Source: Vreelandella subterranea (GTDB lineage: Bacteria; Pseudomonadota; Gammaproteobacteria; Pseudomonadales; Halomonadaceae). From it: a stretch of DNA of 64,000 nucleotides. The notes beneath the pieces were generated by a model, which saw only the letters and a program-made list of their open reading frames with translations, ran no database searches and was not told the DNA's origin. Below are positions 43,364 through 52,327 of the stretch, in pieces (position 1 is the stretch's first letter; each line of letters opens with the position of its first letter). Where the stretch lies: NCBI RefSeq assembly GCF_900111305.1, contig NZ_FOGS01000014.1, forward strand, positions 29,239 to 93,238. The letters run 5' to 3'. A program made the position numbers and the translations under genes.

Positions 43364-46300
43364 ATTTCTCCAACTTCTTCATTAGCCGACCCATTTTTGC
43401 AACGGTTCTGGCGATCATCCTGACCATTGTGGGGGTCGTCAGCATGCGGGTGCTGCCCATTGAACAGTACCCGAGTGTCGTTCCACCGACAGTAACCGTG
43501 CAGGCGCGGTTCCCGGGGGCTGATGCGGAAACCGTTGCTCAGACTGTGGCTGCGCCGATCGCGGAAGCCATCAACGGCGTTGAGGACATGCTTTACATGA
43601 CCTCAAACAGCAGTGACAACGGCTCTATGTCACTCAATGTCGCTTTTGATATCGGTACCGAAGGTGACATCAATACGATCAACGTCAATAACCGGGTCCA
43701 GGGCGCTCTCTCGCAATTGCCCGAGGCCGTGCAGGCGCAAGGCGTTACCGTTGAGCTGCGCTCAAGCTCGATCTTGATGTTCGTCGCACTGACCTCGCCG
43801 GATGGCGACTACAGCAACGTCTTCATGCAGAACTACGCCACCCTTAATATCATCGATGAGCTTCGCCAGGTACCGGGTGTCGGTGAAGCCGAAGTGCTGG
43901 GTGGTGGTGAGTTCGCCATGCGTATCTGGATGGACCCTGAAAAACTGTCGCAGTACGACCTTACGCCCAACGAACTGGCCAGCGCCATCCGCGCGCAAAA
44001 TACCGAGGTGCCTGCCGGGAACCTGGCTGCGACACCGCAGAGTGAGCCCCGTGCCTATACCTATACCATTACGGCGGGTGGTCGTTTAAACGACGTTGAA
44101 GATTTTCGTAATATCGCGCTGCGCACCAATCCCGATGGTTCAACATTACGGCTGGATGACGTTGCGCGCATCGAGCTAGGGGCTTCGTCGTATGGGGTGG
44201 ACGCGCGTCTGAACGGCAATACCATGACGCCGATCATTATCAACCAGCAGCCGGGCGCAAATGCGCTGGAAACCGCTCGGGCGGTTAATGAAACCATGGT
44301 GGAGCTGGGTGATCGTTTTCCGCCGGGGCTTGAGTATGTCGTCCCTTACGATACGACGCTGTTTATCGATGCATCGGTCAACACGGTCACCACCGTCTTT
44401 ATTGAAGCCTTTCTGATTGTTGGCGTCATTCTGTTTATCTTTCTGCAGAACTGGCGATTCACGGTCATTGCCATGTCGGTGGTGCCCGTTTCCGTCCTGG
44501 CGACCTTCGCTGGCTTTTACATGTTCGGGTTTTCGATCAATCTGCTGACCCTGTTTGCATTGGTGCTGTCGATAGGGATTGTGGTGGATGACGCGATACT
44601 GGTGGTCGAAAACGTCGAGCGGGTGCTCAGCGAGGAAGACGATATCAGCGTGAAGGACGCCACCATCCGTGCCATGAAAGAAGTCGGTGGGCCCGTCATT
44701 GCCACCTCGTTGATCATGGGCGCGGTCTTTGTTCCCGTTGCGTTTCTGGGTGGCTTTACCGGGCAAATCTATCAGCAGTTTGCCTTGACGGTCGCGATAT
44801 CCGTCGCGTTCTCGGCGTTGATGGCACTGACCTTCACGCCGGCACTGTCGGCCCTCTTCATCAAGCACAAGCCCAAGCAGAGCGAGTCCAAGTTCATGCG
44901 CGCGGTGAACACACCGCTGCGCCTGTTTGACCGACTGTTTGCCGCGATTACCGCAGGCTTCATGGTGATTGTAAAAGTCCTCGTGCGGTTTTGGGTGCTG
45001 GCGCTGGTGTTGACGGGGGTGGTGATTGGCGGATCATGGTGGCTTTATCAAAACACGCCCTCCAGCCTGGTGCCGGAAACCGATCAGGGAATCGTGCTTG
45101 CCAGTGTGCAATTACCCGATGCTGCCTCTCTGGAGCGGACGGAAAATTACATGGCGGCACTAAGCGAGCGTATTGAAGCCATTCCAGGCGTGCGCTACTC
45201 ATCAGCCGTCGCGGGTTACGACATCCTGTCGAGTTCGGTCAATACTGCCCGTGGTGTGATGTTTATCAATCTTGCTCCCTGGTCCGAGCGTGACATCACG
45301 GCCACTCAGCTGGTGGGGCAAATCATGCAGATTGGCGCCGAAATACCCGGCGGCTCAGCCATGGCATTTAACGCGCCGCCCATTCAGGGCTTGTCGACAA
45401 CCGGCGGTTTTACAGGCTATTTGCAGTCGTTCGGTGGGGCAGATGCTCAAGAGCTTTACGAAGCCTCGCTCCAGGTCATGCAAGAGGCTAACCAACACCC
45501 GGCGCTTGAACAGGTCTTTTCGACTTTCAGTGTCAACGTGCCCGGCTACCGTGCCGATATCGATCAGCAAAAGGCGCTGAGCTACGGCGTGTCGCTTGAA
45601 GATCTGAACTCGACGCTCTCTAACACCTTTGGCACGGGCTTTGTTAACTACTTCAGTTACCAAAACCGTAACTTCCAGGTCTACCTGCAAAATGAGGATG
45701 AGTTCCGCCTCACGCCGGATGACTTCAGCCATGTGTATGTGCGCGGTGGCGATGGCGAGCGTATTCCGCTGTCTGAGTTTGTCACCCTGGAGCGGGAAGC
45801 CAAACCTGCGGTGGTATCGCGCTTTGGCGTATACTTGGGCGCGCAGTTCCAGGGCGGCCCGGCAGAAGGCTACAGCTCGGCGCAGGCCATTGAAGCAATG
45901 GATGAAATCGTCGCCGATACCCTGGGCAGTAACTGGGGGATGGGTTGGACAGGTACCGCCTATCAGGAAGCCGAGATGGGCAATGCAGCCTTGATGGCGA
46001 TTGTCTTCGGCATTCTGATGGTGTTTCTTATCTTGGCCGCCCAGTACGAAAGCTGGTCGTTACCCCTGGCGGTACTGACAGCCACGCCGTTTGCCTTCCT
46101 GGGTGGCGTTGGTGGTATTGTGCTGCGCGGGCTCGATACCAGTGTCTATGTTGAGATCGGCCTGTTGGTGGTGGTGGGCCTGGCAGCCAAAAATGCCATT
46201 CTGATCGTCGAATTTGCCGAGCTGCAGCGCAAAGAGCAGGGCAAGGCTATCAAGGAGGCCGCGATTACGGCAGCTGAGCTGCGTTTCCGCCCCATCGTCA

Positions 46301-46542
46301 TGACGTCTCTGGCGTTCATACTGGGCACATTGCCGTTGGCGCTGGCGACCGGTGCAAGCGATGTCAGCAGTCATCACATTGGTACGACGGTGACAGTTGG
46401 CATGGGCTCGGTGGCGATTCTGGGCAGCCTGTTTGTACCTAGCTACTATTCAATGATTGCGCATGTTTCAGACTGGATGGGACGCAAGTTCCGGGATAAC
46501 CCAGAGGAAAGTGAGCAGCCTACCTTGGAGCAGCGAGGATAA
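43360..46542 (+). CDS. acrB: RND multidrug efflux pump, AcrB-like (HAE1 family)
   Basis: A 1060-residue inner-membrane pump with 12 helices. FFISRPIFATVLAIILTIVG opens it. The proton-relay aspartates lie in SIGIVVDDAILVVENVERVL (TM4), and the relay Lys region in VVGLAAKNAILIVEFAELQ (TM10). The porter-domain blocks QRNLQV-type NYFSYQNRNFQVYLQNEDEFR and TGTAYQEAEMGNAALMAIV are present. It exports drugs, solvents or bile-like amphiphiles using the proton gradient. Length (~1050) is normal. Confidence 0.96.
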   Translation: MNFSNFFISRPIFATVLAIILTIVGVVSMRVLPIEQYPSVVPPTVTVQARFPGADAETVAQTVAAPIAEAINGVEDMLYMTSNSSDNGSMSLNVAFDIGTEGDINTINVNNRVQGALSQLPEAVQAQGVTVELRSSSILMFVALTSPDGDYSNVFMQNYATLNIIDELRQVPGVGEAEVLGGGEFAMRIWMDPEKLSQYDLTPNELASAIRAQNTEVPAGNLAATPQSEPRAYTYTITAGGRLNDVEDFRNIALRTNPDGSTLRLDDVARIELGASSYGVDARLNGNTMTPIIINQQPGANALETARAVNETMVELGDRFPPGLEYVVPYDTTLFIDASVNTVTTVFIEAFLIVGVILFIFLQNWRFTVIAMSVVPVSVLATFAGFYMFGFSINLLTLFALVLSIGIVVDDAILVVENVERVLSEEDDISVKDATIRAMKEVGGPVIATSLIMGAVFVPVAFLGGFTGQIYQQFALTVAISVAFSALMALTFTPALSALFIKHKPKQSESKFMRAVNTPLRLFDRLFAAITAGFMVIVKVLVRFWVLALVLTGVVIGGSWWLYQNTPSSLVPETDQGIVLASVQLPDAASLERTENYMAALSERIEAIPGVRYSSAVAGYDILSSSVNTARGVMFINLAPWSERDITATQLVGQIMQIGAEIPGGSAMAFNAPPIQGLSTTGGFTGYLQSFGGADAQELYEASLQVMQEANQHPALEQVFSTFSVNVPGYRADIDQQKALSYGVSLEDLNSTLSNTFGTGFVNYFSYQNRNFQVYLQNEDEFRLTPDDFSHVYVRGGDGERIPLSEFVTLEREAKPAVVSRFGVYLGAQFQGGPAEGYSSAQAIEAMDEIVADTLGSNWGMGWTGTAYQEAEMGNAALMAIVFGILMVFLILAAQYESWSLPLAVLTATPFAFLGGVGGIVLRGLDTSVYVEIGLLVVVGLAAKNAILIVEFAELQRKEQGKAIKEAAITAAELRFRPIVMTSLAFILGTLPLALATGASDVSSHHIGTTVTVGMGSVAILGSLFVPSYYSMIAHVSDWMGRKFRDNPEESEQPTLEQRG

Positions 46543-46570
46543 TAGGTATCGCTGATTGAGGAAAACCTTG

Positions 46571-46606
46571 ACGGGCATCATCGTTGGCGTTGGTGCCCGT
46601 TTTTTA
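46571..46606 (+). terminator. Rho-independent terminator of the efflux operon
   Basis: ACGGGCATCA (46571-46580) pairs with TGGTGCCCGT (46591-46600), with one G-T pair, and is followed by TTTTTT. Confidence 0.85.
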
Positions 46607-46698
46607 TGCTGCGCTGCTGCATGCTATTGCCTGACTATAACGCTAAGCTGAAAGAACAATAGCTCAATAAACTGAGCATAAGCGTAGGAGGGCTCACG

Positions 46699-47370
46699 AT
46701 GGATACTGTACGCCAGCTGCTAGTCAGTTTTCCGTTTATTCTGTTCAGCATTCTGCTGCCGCTAGTCGGGTGTTATTGGCTATCGGTTCTACTGCGGTTA
46801 GCCCCTGTGGAGCTTTTCGAACGAGACAGTCTGCGGGATGACCACCTGGCGAGCGCACTGGTTGCTCTCGGGTTTGCCGGTGTTCCCACGACTGTCGCCC
46901 TGAGTTGGCTGATCGTTTTGGCCGCGGGTATTACATTAGCAGTAGAACTGCTGGTACTGAGGTGGCTGTCGGTCGGGCTGTTTATCGTGCCGATTGGCGT
47001 GGTGCTGCTGTGGGCAAGCTTTGCCCTGGCATCGCCAATTGCGGAAAGTCTGTGTCGGCAGGTAGGGCCATGGTTTCATCGCCACCATGCCCGCCGCAGC
47101 TTGTTGGGCAAGTGTGTGCAAGTGACCCAGGCAAGCAGTGAAGGAAAACCGGGTCGCGGGATTCTCACCGACGACCCTTCCTGCGAGGTGCAGTTGCTTG
47201 GTAAGCATAAGCCAGCAGAAAACACAGGGGAATACCGTATACTGGTCAAATACCTACCCAAAGAGGATGCGTTCCGCAGCGTCGCTCAGGATGCCTTTCT
47301 CGAAACCCGCACGCGCTTGCGCCGGCTTAAAGGCAAGTCCGGAGCGGGTGGGCCTTTAGCGCATCATTAG
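46699..47370 (+). CDS. YqiJ/NfeD-like membrane protein with C-terminal OB-fold
   Basis: A 223-residue protein with three membrane segments (about 7-32, 50-75, 80-115) and a soluble end that begins LLGKCVQVTQASSEGKPGRGILTDDPS. This Gly-Lys/Val-Thr/Ser-x-G-x-P-G-x-G-x-L-T-D pattern resembles the OB-like domain of YqiJ and NfeD proteins, which partner with flotillin-like proteins. No flotillin gene is next to it. The basic tail (TRTRLRRLKGKSG) is unusual. The call is tentative. It is convergent with acrR, with 3 bp between the stops. Confidence 0.6.
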   Translation: MDTVRQLLVSFPFILFSILLPLVGCYWLSVLLRLAPVELFERDSLRDDHLASALVALGFAGVPTTVALSWLIVLAAGITLAVELLVLRWLSVGLFIVPIGVVLLWASFALASPIAESLCRQVGPWFHRHHARRSLLGKCVQVTQASSEGKPGRGILTDDPSCEVQLLGKHKPAENTGEYRILVKYLPKEDAFRSVAQDAFLETRTRLRRLKGKSGAGGPLAHH

Positions 47371-47373
47371 TGG

Positions 47374-48012
47374 TCAGTTTGTCTCGCTGGTATCCGGTGA
47401 ACGCCGCATCATGCTGATCAGCTGGTTCACTAGCGGGACCCCCCGTTCATAGATAGAAAACCGAGAAGGGTCCCTGATCCAATCATGAAACAGGCCAGCG
47501 AGGGTTGCCTGGAGTAGGTCGGTGGCAACCTCGGGTGATAGGCCCTGAACGAGCATATGCTGCTCTTTGGAAATCAGCAGGTGCTGGTAGAGCGATTCAC
47601 GGCATTCGTCGACGATTTCCTGCTGCATGGCGATAGGATCGATGTCGCTGAAAAATTCGCAGCGATGGATCAGGATAGCGTGAACCCGGCGCGAGCGGGG
47701 ATTCTGCTCGAAGCGTTCCAAGCCTTGCAGGCAGGCGAGCCGAATTGCTTCCAGTGAGGAGACGTCGTGCTCCAGCGCCTCGATTTCGTCCACTAGATCC
47801 TGAAACGGCATGTGTACGCGCTCCAGCATGGCGCGAAACATATCGCCCTTGTTCTTGAAATGCCAGTAGACCGCGCCCCGCGTCATACCGGCATGGCGGG
47901 CGATTTGCTCCAGCGAGGTACGGGCGACACCGTGTTCCATGAACATATCTTCCGCAGCATCAAGTAGCGCCTCGCGCGTGGCCGCTGCTTCAGCCTTTGT
48001 TTTTCTTGCCAT
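47374..48012 (-). CDS. acrR: AcrR-like TetR-family repressor of the efflux cluster
   Basis: A 212-residue regulator starting MARKTKAEAAATREALLDAA, very like E. coli AcrR (MARKTKQEA). The helix-turn-helix is TSLEQIARHAGMTRGAVYWHFKNKGDMF. The C-terminal domain has IHRCEFF, corresponding to the IFHKCEF segment of AcrR, and binds drugs. ATG 48012 was taken over a GTG six bases upstream. Two AcrR-like sites upstream (48074 and 48097) suggest autorepression. It is encoded opposite to the pump and ~800 bp past it, not directly upstream as in E. coli. Confidence 0.93.
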   Translation of the reverse strand: MARKTKAEAAATREALLDAAEDMFMEHGVARTSLEQIARHAGMTRGAVYWHFKNKGDMFRAMLERVHMPFQDLVDEIEALEHDVSSLEAIRLACLQGLERFEQNPRSRRVHAILIHRCEFFSDIDPIAMQQEIVDECRESLYQHLLISKEQHMLVQGLSPEVATDLLQATLAGLFHDWIRDPSRFSIYERGVPLVNQLISMMRRSPDTSETN

Positions 48013-48073
48013 GGACACCCAGCCTCGTCGACGTTATTTGTGCACACATCTTATCTGATTCTGCAATTATTTT

Positions 48074-48091
48074 ACATTCAATTGTGTATGG
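48074..48091. promoter_or_regulatory. AcrR-type operator-like site, acrR-proximal
   Basis: ACATTCAATTGTGTATGG keeps the left half ACATTCA and most of the right half (TGTATG). It lies 62 bp upstream of acrR. Confidence 0.5.
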
Positions 48092-48096
48092 AAACG

Positions 48097-48114
48097 GCGT
48101 TCGAAAATGTATGG
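48097..48114. promoter_or_regulatory. Second AcrR-type operator-like site upstream of acrR
   Basis: GCGTTCGAAAATGTATGG keeps the right half AAATGTATG and TTC of the left half. It is 23 bp from the first site (centre to centre), about two helical turns, so two dimers could bind one face. Confidence 0.45.
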
Positions 48115-48241
48115 GTAAGCACTCACATATTCAGGGGGCTGATATTTCAGCGCGAGGCGGGTATAAAGAATAATTGGAAACGCTGTTTTTAAATGTCGTG
48201 GCAGTGCAAGCTATACGACCCGCAAAGCGAGACAATCCATA

Positions 48242-49273
48242 ATGGCACGAGCCTCTTTTCAACTCGCCGGACACAGTATCGCGCCCGGCAAGCGCTTACA
48301 GATCGATGTGCCGGTCGCCCGGCTGTATACCCATACGCCTTTGCACATTCCCGTCGAGGTGGTGCACGGACGGCGCAGCGGGCCGGTAATGCTGGTATGC
48401 GGCGGCATTCACGGCGATGAAATCAACGGGGTGGAAATCGTCCGCCGCGTATTACGTGCAAAAACCATCAATAGCCTGAAGGGCACCTTGATTGCCGTGC
48501 CGGTCGTCAATGTGTTCGCCTTCCTGCAGCAAACCCGCTACTTGCCTGATCGGCGGGATCTCAACCGCTGCTTTCCGGGCAGCGAATCCGGTTCCCTGGG
48601 TGGGCGTGTGGCGGCGTTGTTCCGCGAAGAAATCGTCGATCACGCCACGCACATCATCGATCTGCACACCGGGGCGATCCACCGCACGAACCTGCCGCAA
48701 ATCCGCGCCCAGTTGAGCCCGGAAAGCGAAACCGAGCGCATGGCCGATGCCTTTGGCGCGCCGGTGGTGCTCAACGCCGAGTTGCGCGAGGGCAGCCTGC
48801 GCCACTACGCACAAAGTCGCGGTATTCCGGTGCTCACCTATGAAGCCGGGGAAGCGCTGCGCTTTGATGAATGGGCCATTGCCCCGGGAGTGCGCGGGGT
48901 GCTGCGAGTCATGCGCCGTCTGGGCATGCTCAGCGGCGAGCAGCGCCGCCGTTCGCCGGCCCCGGCGGAAGTCGCCAACGGGTCAAGCTGGGCACGGGCA
49001 CCGATCGACGGCATTCTGCGACCCAAGGTGCGCCTGGGTGCCCGCGTTGCCAAAGGCGAAGTGCTGGGCAAGGTGGCCGATCCATTCGGCAACGATGAGG
49101 GTGATGTGCGCGCCATGGCCGATGGCATCGTGATCGGCATGAGCCGCTTACCGCTGGCCAACGAAGGCGAAGCCCTGTTCCACATCGCCCGTTTTGATGC
49201 CATCGAGGAAGCAGAAACGGCGATCGAAAGCTTTCAATCGAGCCTGACGCCACCCCCTGATGCGATTTACTGA
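48242..49273 (+). CDS. Succinylglutamate desuccinylase/aspartoacylase family zinc hydrolase
   Basis: A 343-residue M14-like protein. The zinc site is CGGIHGDEINGVEIVRR (His and Glu), then the RDLNRCFPGSESG substrate loop (Arg) and IIDLHTGAIHRTNLP (third ligand His). The end carries a biotinyl/lipoyl-like beta domain (PKVRLGARVAKGEVLGKVADPFG). This matches AstE/AspA-like deacylases of unknown specificity; it is not next to arginine-degradation genes. Its start region 48013-48241 also holds the acrR promoter. Confidence 0.9.
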   Translation: MARASFQLAGHSIAPGKRLQIDVPVARLYTHTPLHIPVEVVHGRRSGPVMLVCGGIHGDEINGVEIVRRVLRAKTINSLKGTLIAVPVVNVFAFLQQTRYLPDRRDLNRCFPGSESGSLGGRVAALFREEIVDHATHIIDLHTGAIHRTNLPQIRAQLSPESETERMADAFGAPVVLNAELREGSLRHYAQSRGIPVLTYEAGEALRFDEWAIAPGVRGVLRVMRRLGMLSGEQRRRSPAPAEVANGSSWARAPIDGILRPKVRLGARVAKGEVLGKVADPFGNDEGDVRAMADGIVIGMSRLPLANEGEALFHIARFDAIEEAETAIESFQSSLTPPPDAIY

Positions 49274-49370
49274 CGGTGAGAAAAAACAACACGCCTGCCA
49301 TAAGAGGGAGGGAACTGCTTTGTTTAACCATTATGGTTCAGACAATCGCTTCGTCCTGGCCCGCCATTGC

Positions 49371-50435
49371 TTAGGAGATGGCAGGCTGTTTTGCGTCGGC
49401 AGGTTGGGATGAAGGCTCGCGGACCAGGCTCAGGGCTTCGTCAAACAGGCGCAGTCCAGCGCCTTCTGTGTGCGCATTTTCCGACAGATGACGACGGAAG
49501 CGCCGCCCACCCGGGCAGCCCTGAAACAGACCCAGCAAATGGCGCGTGATGTGGTTGAGCTTGGCACCTTCGTCAAGCCGACGCTGTAGGTAGGGGCGAA
49601 ATGCCCGTGCAGCGTCCAGTCGGCTGGCGGCGGGGCCTGGCGTGCCGAACAGTTGCTCATCCACGCCCGCCAGCAGCCACGGGTTTTGATAGGCCTCACG
49701 ACCCACCATCACGCTGTCAACGTGTTCAAGCTGCGCCTGGCATTCCTCAAGCGTTTTAATGCCGCCGTTGATCCCGATGTGCAGTTCGGGATGCTGCTGC
49801 TTCAAACGATGCACACGCGGGTAATTCAGAGGAGGCACATCGCGGTTTTCCTTGGGCGATAAGCCTTGCAGCCAGGCTTTACGAGCATGAACGGTAAACG
49901 TCTGGCAGCCCGCATCCGCCACGGTGTCAATAAAACGAGCCAGGTCAATATCTTCATCCTGATCATCAACGCCGATACGGCATTTTACCGTCACGGGGAT
50001 CGACACCGCCGCCTGCATGGCACGCACAGCCGCCGCGACTTTATCCGGGTAGCCCATCAGGCAGGCGCCAATCATATTGTTCTGCACCCGATCGCTCGGG
50101 CAGCCGACGTTCAGGTTGACCTCGTCATACCCCCACGCCTCGGCAATCGCCGCGCACTCAGCAAGCTCAGCGGCATCGCTGCCACCCAGCTGCAAGGCAA
50201 TCGGGTGCTCAACGTCGTCAAAACCCAAAAAACGCGCACGCGGCGAACCGTGCAAGATAGCCCCGGTGGTCACCATCTCGGTATACAGCAACGCACGCTT
50301 GCTCAAGGTGCGTGCGAAGGCTCTGTAGTCTCTCGTAGTCCAGTCCATCATAGGCGCCACGGAGAAAGTCCTGTCCAGCTCAGGGCGGACAATGCCAGAC
50401 TTCATGCGGGTTTGCGCAGCTGTGGTATCATTCAT
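49371..50435 (-). CDS. dusA: tRNA-dihydrouridine(20/20a) synthase DusA
   Basis: A 354-residue FMN-dependent synthase. FSVAPMMDWTTRDYRAFART, VNLNVGCPSDRVQNNMIGACLM (catalytic Cys in the last half), KCRIGVDDQD and INGGIKTLEECQAQLEHVDSVMVGREAYQNPWLL are the DusA blocks. It reduces U20/U20a of tRNA. The N-terminus has ~20 residues before the family start. The 5' end faces an integrase gene 101 bp away; dusA 5' ends are known insertion sites for integrative elements, so the first codons and promoter may have been supplied by the element. A LexA-like box lies 3 bp before the start. Confidence 0.95.
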   Translation of the reverse strand: MNDTTAAQTRMKSGIVRPELDRTFSVAPMMDWTTRDYRAFARTLSKRALLYTEMVTTGAILHGSPRARFLGFDDVEHPIALQLGGSDAAELAECAAIAEAWGYDEVNLNVGCPSDRVQNNMIGACLMGYPDKVAAAVRAMQAAVSIPVTVKCRIGVDDQDEDIDLARFIDTVADAGCQTFTVHARKAWLQGLSPKENRDVPPLNYPRVHRLKQQHPELHIGINGGIKTLEECQAQLEHVDSVMVGREAYQNPWLLAGVDEQLFGTPGPAASRLDAARAFRPYLQRRLDEGAKLNHITRHLLGLFQGCPGGRRFRRHLSENAHTEGAGLRLFDEALSLVREPSSQPADAKQPAIS

Positions 50436-50437
50436 AA

Positions 50438-50453
50438 CTGTTCATATTTACAG
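50438..50453. promoter_or_regulatory. LexA (SOS) box-like site between dusA and the integrase gene
   Basis: CTGTTCATATTTACAG has the full CTGT-N8-ACAG LexA pattern; the extended 20-bp match is 15 of 20. It lies 3 bp upstream of the dusA start and 84 bp upstream of int, so it could regulate either gene. Confidence 0.55.
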
Positions 50454-50480
50454 TGGTTGAGCGGCGTTTTTCATGGTCCG

Positions 50481-50523
50481 TTGGTACATATTTGGTACGT
50501 CAGCCGCTTTCGATTTGGTACAT
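50481..50523 (+). repeat. Three direct repeats TTGGTAC(A/G)T before the integrase gene
   Basis: TTGGTACAT at 50481-50489, TTGGTACGT at 50492-50500 and TTGGTACAT at 50515-50523. They end 14 bp before the integrase start. Arm-type integrase sites or operators of the int promoter are the likely roles. Confidence 0.6.
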
Positions 50524-50536
50524 CTGAGAGGCTATT

Positions 50537-51592
50537 ATGGCAACGATTCGCAAGCGCCGTAAAAAGGACGGCAGTTTCTCATATATGGTGCAGATTCGCA
50601 TCGCCAGGCGTGGCCAACCTGACCACGCAGAGACGAAAACATTCCCCAGAAAGGCCATGGCCGAGGAGTGGGCGAAGCGGCGCGAGCTCGAACTGGCGTC
50701 ACCAGGTGGCGTCCTTACCGCTAAATGGAAAGGCGTTACTTTAAACGATGCCATTGAACGGTACCTACACGAATTTGCAGAAGGGGCTGGGCGTAGCAAG
50801 CGCGCCACGATCGAGCAGTTGCAGCGCTTTCCGATCGCCCGCGTCAAAATCACCGAGCTCAGTAGTGAGCAAATCATTGACCATGCGCAAATGCGCAGGC
50901 GTAGCGGTGTGATGGCATCGACCACATCGCAAGATATCACCTGGATTGGCATTATCTTAAAAACGGCGGTGGCTGCCTGGCGAATGCCCGTGGATTTAAA
51001 CGAGTTCGAGTCTGCCAAGCTGCTATTGAGAAGCAAAGGCCTCATCAGTCGCCCAGGATCTCGCGACCGGCGGCCCACCGTTGAAGAAATAGAAAAACTG
51101 CGGGCTTACTTTGTGCGATCTCAGAAGATCCGGCCGAGCGCGATTATTCCCATGGAAGACATCATGGATTTTGCAATCGCCTCAGCGCGTCGGCAGGCTG
51201 AGATTACCCGGCTGACCTGGGACGACCTGGATACTGAAGCGATGACCTGCTGGGTGCGTGATGCCAAGCATCCACGCCAGAAGTGGGGCAACCACAAACG
51301 CTTTAAGCTCACCCATGAAGCCATGGCCATCATCCAGCGGCAACCGCGCATCCAGGGAGAGCCCCGGATTTTTCCCTACGGTCCCAAATCCATTGGCACA
51401 CGCTGGCGAGCCGCCACAATCGCCAAGCGTATTGACGATCTTCGCTTTCATGACCTGCGCCATGAGGGCACGTCGCGGCTATTTGAGGCAGGTTATGAGA
51501 TCGTGGAGGTGCAGCAGTTTACGCTGCACGAAAGCTGGGATGTGCTGAAACGATATACTCATTTAAGGCCTGAAAAGCTTAAGCTACGTTAA
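50537..51592 (+). CDS. int: Tyrosine recombinase / phage integrase
   Basis: A 351-residue integrase. The N-terminal arm-binding part (MATIRKRRKKDGSFSYMVQIRIAR...TFPRKAMAEEWAKRRE) is followed by a core-binding SAM-like domain and the catalytic domain. Catalytic residues are visible as Arg219 (ARRQAEITRLTW), Lys in AKHPRQKW, His305 and Arg308 (FHDLRHEG), His331 and Tyr340 (LHESWDVLKRYTHL). It inserts the element at dusA. The start has GAGAGG upstream. Confidence 0.95.
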   Translation: MATIRKRRKKDGSFSYMVQIRIARRGQPDHAETKTFPRKAMAEEWAKRRELELASPGGVLTAKWKGVTLNDAIERYLHEFAEGAGRSKRATIEQLQRFPIARVKITELSSEQIIDHAQMRRRSGVMASTTSQDITWIGIILKTAVAAWRMPVDLNEFESAKLLLRSKGLISRPGSRDRRPTVEEIEKLRAYFVRSQKIRPSAIIPMEDIMDFAIASARRQAEITRLTWDDLDTEAMTCWVRDAKHPRQKWGNHKRFKLTHEAMAIIQRQPRIQGEPRIFPYGPKSIGTRWRAATIAKRIDDLRFHDLRHEGTSRLFEAGYEIVEVQQFTLHESWDVLKRYTHLRPEKLKLR

Positions 51593-51673
51593 GTTTATGC
51601 CATTAGGTTATATCTATGATGCATGATTTAAACTTCATGGTGCATCTGAATGGAAAGCCTGATCTTAAGAAAA

Positions 51674-52276
51674 TCAAGTTGCGCAAAAATTATGTTCTGG
51701 TAACCCTTCGGGTGTAATGTAATAAAATGTTGTGAATGATAAGAAAATGACCAGCGATAATATAAAGCCTGGATGTCTTATTTTTATTAAAAAATGGTCT
51801 TTTGAAATAGGGTTCTTATTCAATATGAAAAAAGGGAGGGTTGTAAATGTTATAAAAGCCAAGCTAAAAAATATAGCCATGAAGGTTAAAAGTGTTGAAA
51901 GGTCTTTCCAGAGTATGCCCTTATCTATAAAGTTTAATATAATAAGTGTTATGACCATGCCGCTAAGAAATATGCACATAAGTTGTATTGCAGCTTCGTA
52001 AAAAAGAGCGGATAATATTGAAAATTTTTCTGATATTATTGTAGAGCTGTGAAAAATAGCAGCTAAAGTAGCAGTAAAGAACATAAGATTAGGTGAGAAC
52101 AAACTGTTTAGTGCATTACAGAAAGATTCATGAAATTGATGCAAAGGGGTAAGAAATAGTGCTAATAAAGCCCCCATTGACAAGGGACGTAGAGTTAAGT
52201 GATGAAATTTGGCAAAGGTTTTTAATTTTTTTAAAAAAGCCGCTAAGTCACTTTTTATCTTTTTGGTAAGAGTCAT
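51674..52276 (-). CDS. Hypothetical multi-helix membrane protein, AT-rich cargo gene
   Basis: A 200-residue protein with a basic N-terminus (MTLTKKIKSDLAAFLKKLK) and about four membrane segments (roughly 34-55, 65-85, 95-115, 125-150) plus one near the C-terminus. The coding sequence is strikingly AT-rich compared with the neighbouring integrase and phage genes, so it was acquired separately. No family is recognised. It lies on the opposite strand to int, between int and the phage early genes, a classic cargo position. Superinfection exclusion or another membrane-linked defence role is possible but not shown. Confidence 0.7.
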   Translation of the reverse strand: MTLTKKIKSDLAAFLKKLKTFAKFHHLTLRPLSMGALLALFLTPLHQFHESFCNALNSLFSPNLMFFTATLAAIFHSSTIISEKFSILSALFYEAAIQLMCIFLSGMVITLIILNFIDKGILWKDLSTLLTFMAIFFSLAFITFTTLPFFILNKNPISKDHFLIKIRHPGFILSLVIFLSFTTFYYITPEGLPEHNFCAT

Positions 52277-52327
52277 TTTTCTAATTTCCCCGCCGCATTG
52301 TTAAAAACGGCGAGGATACATTAATAC

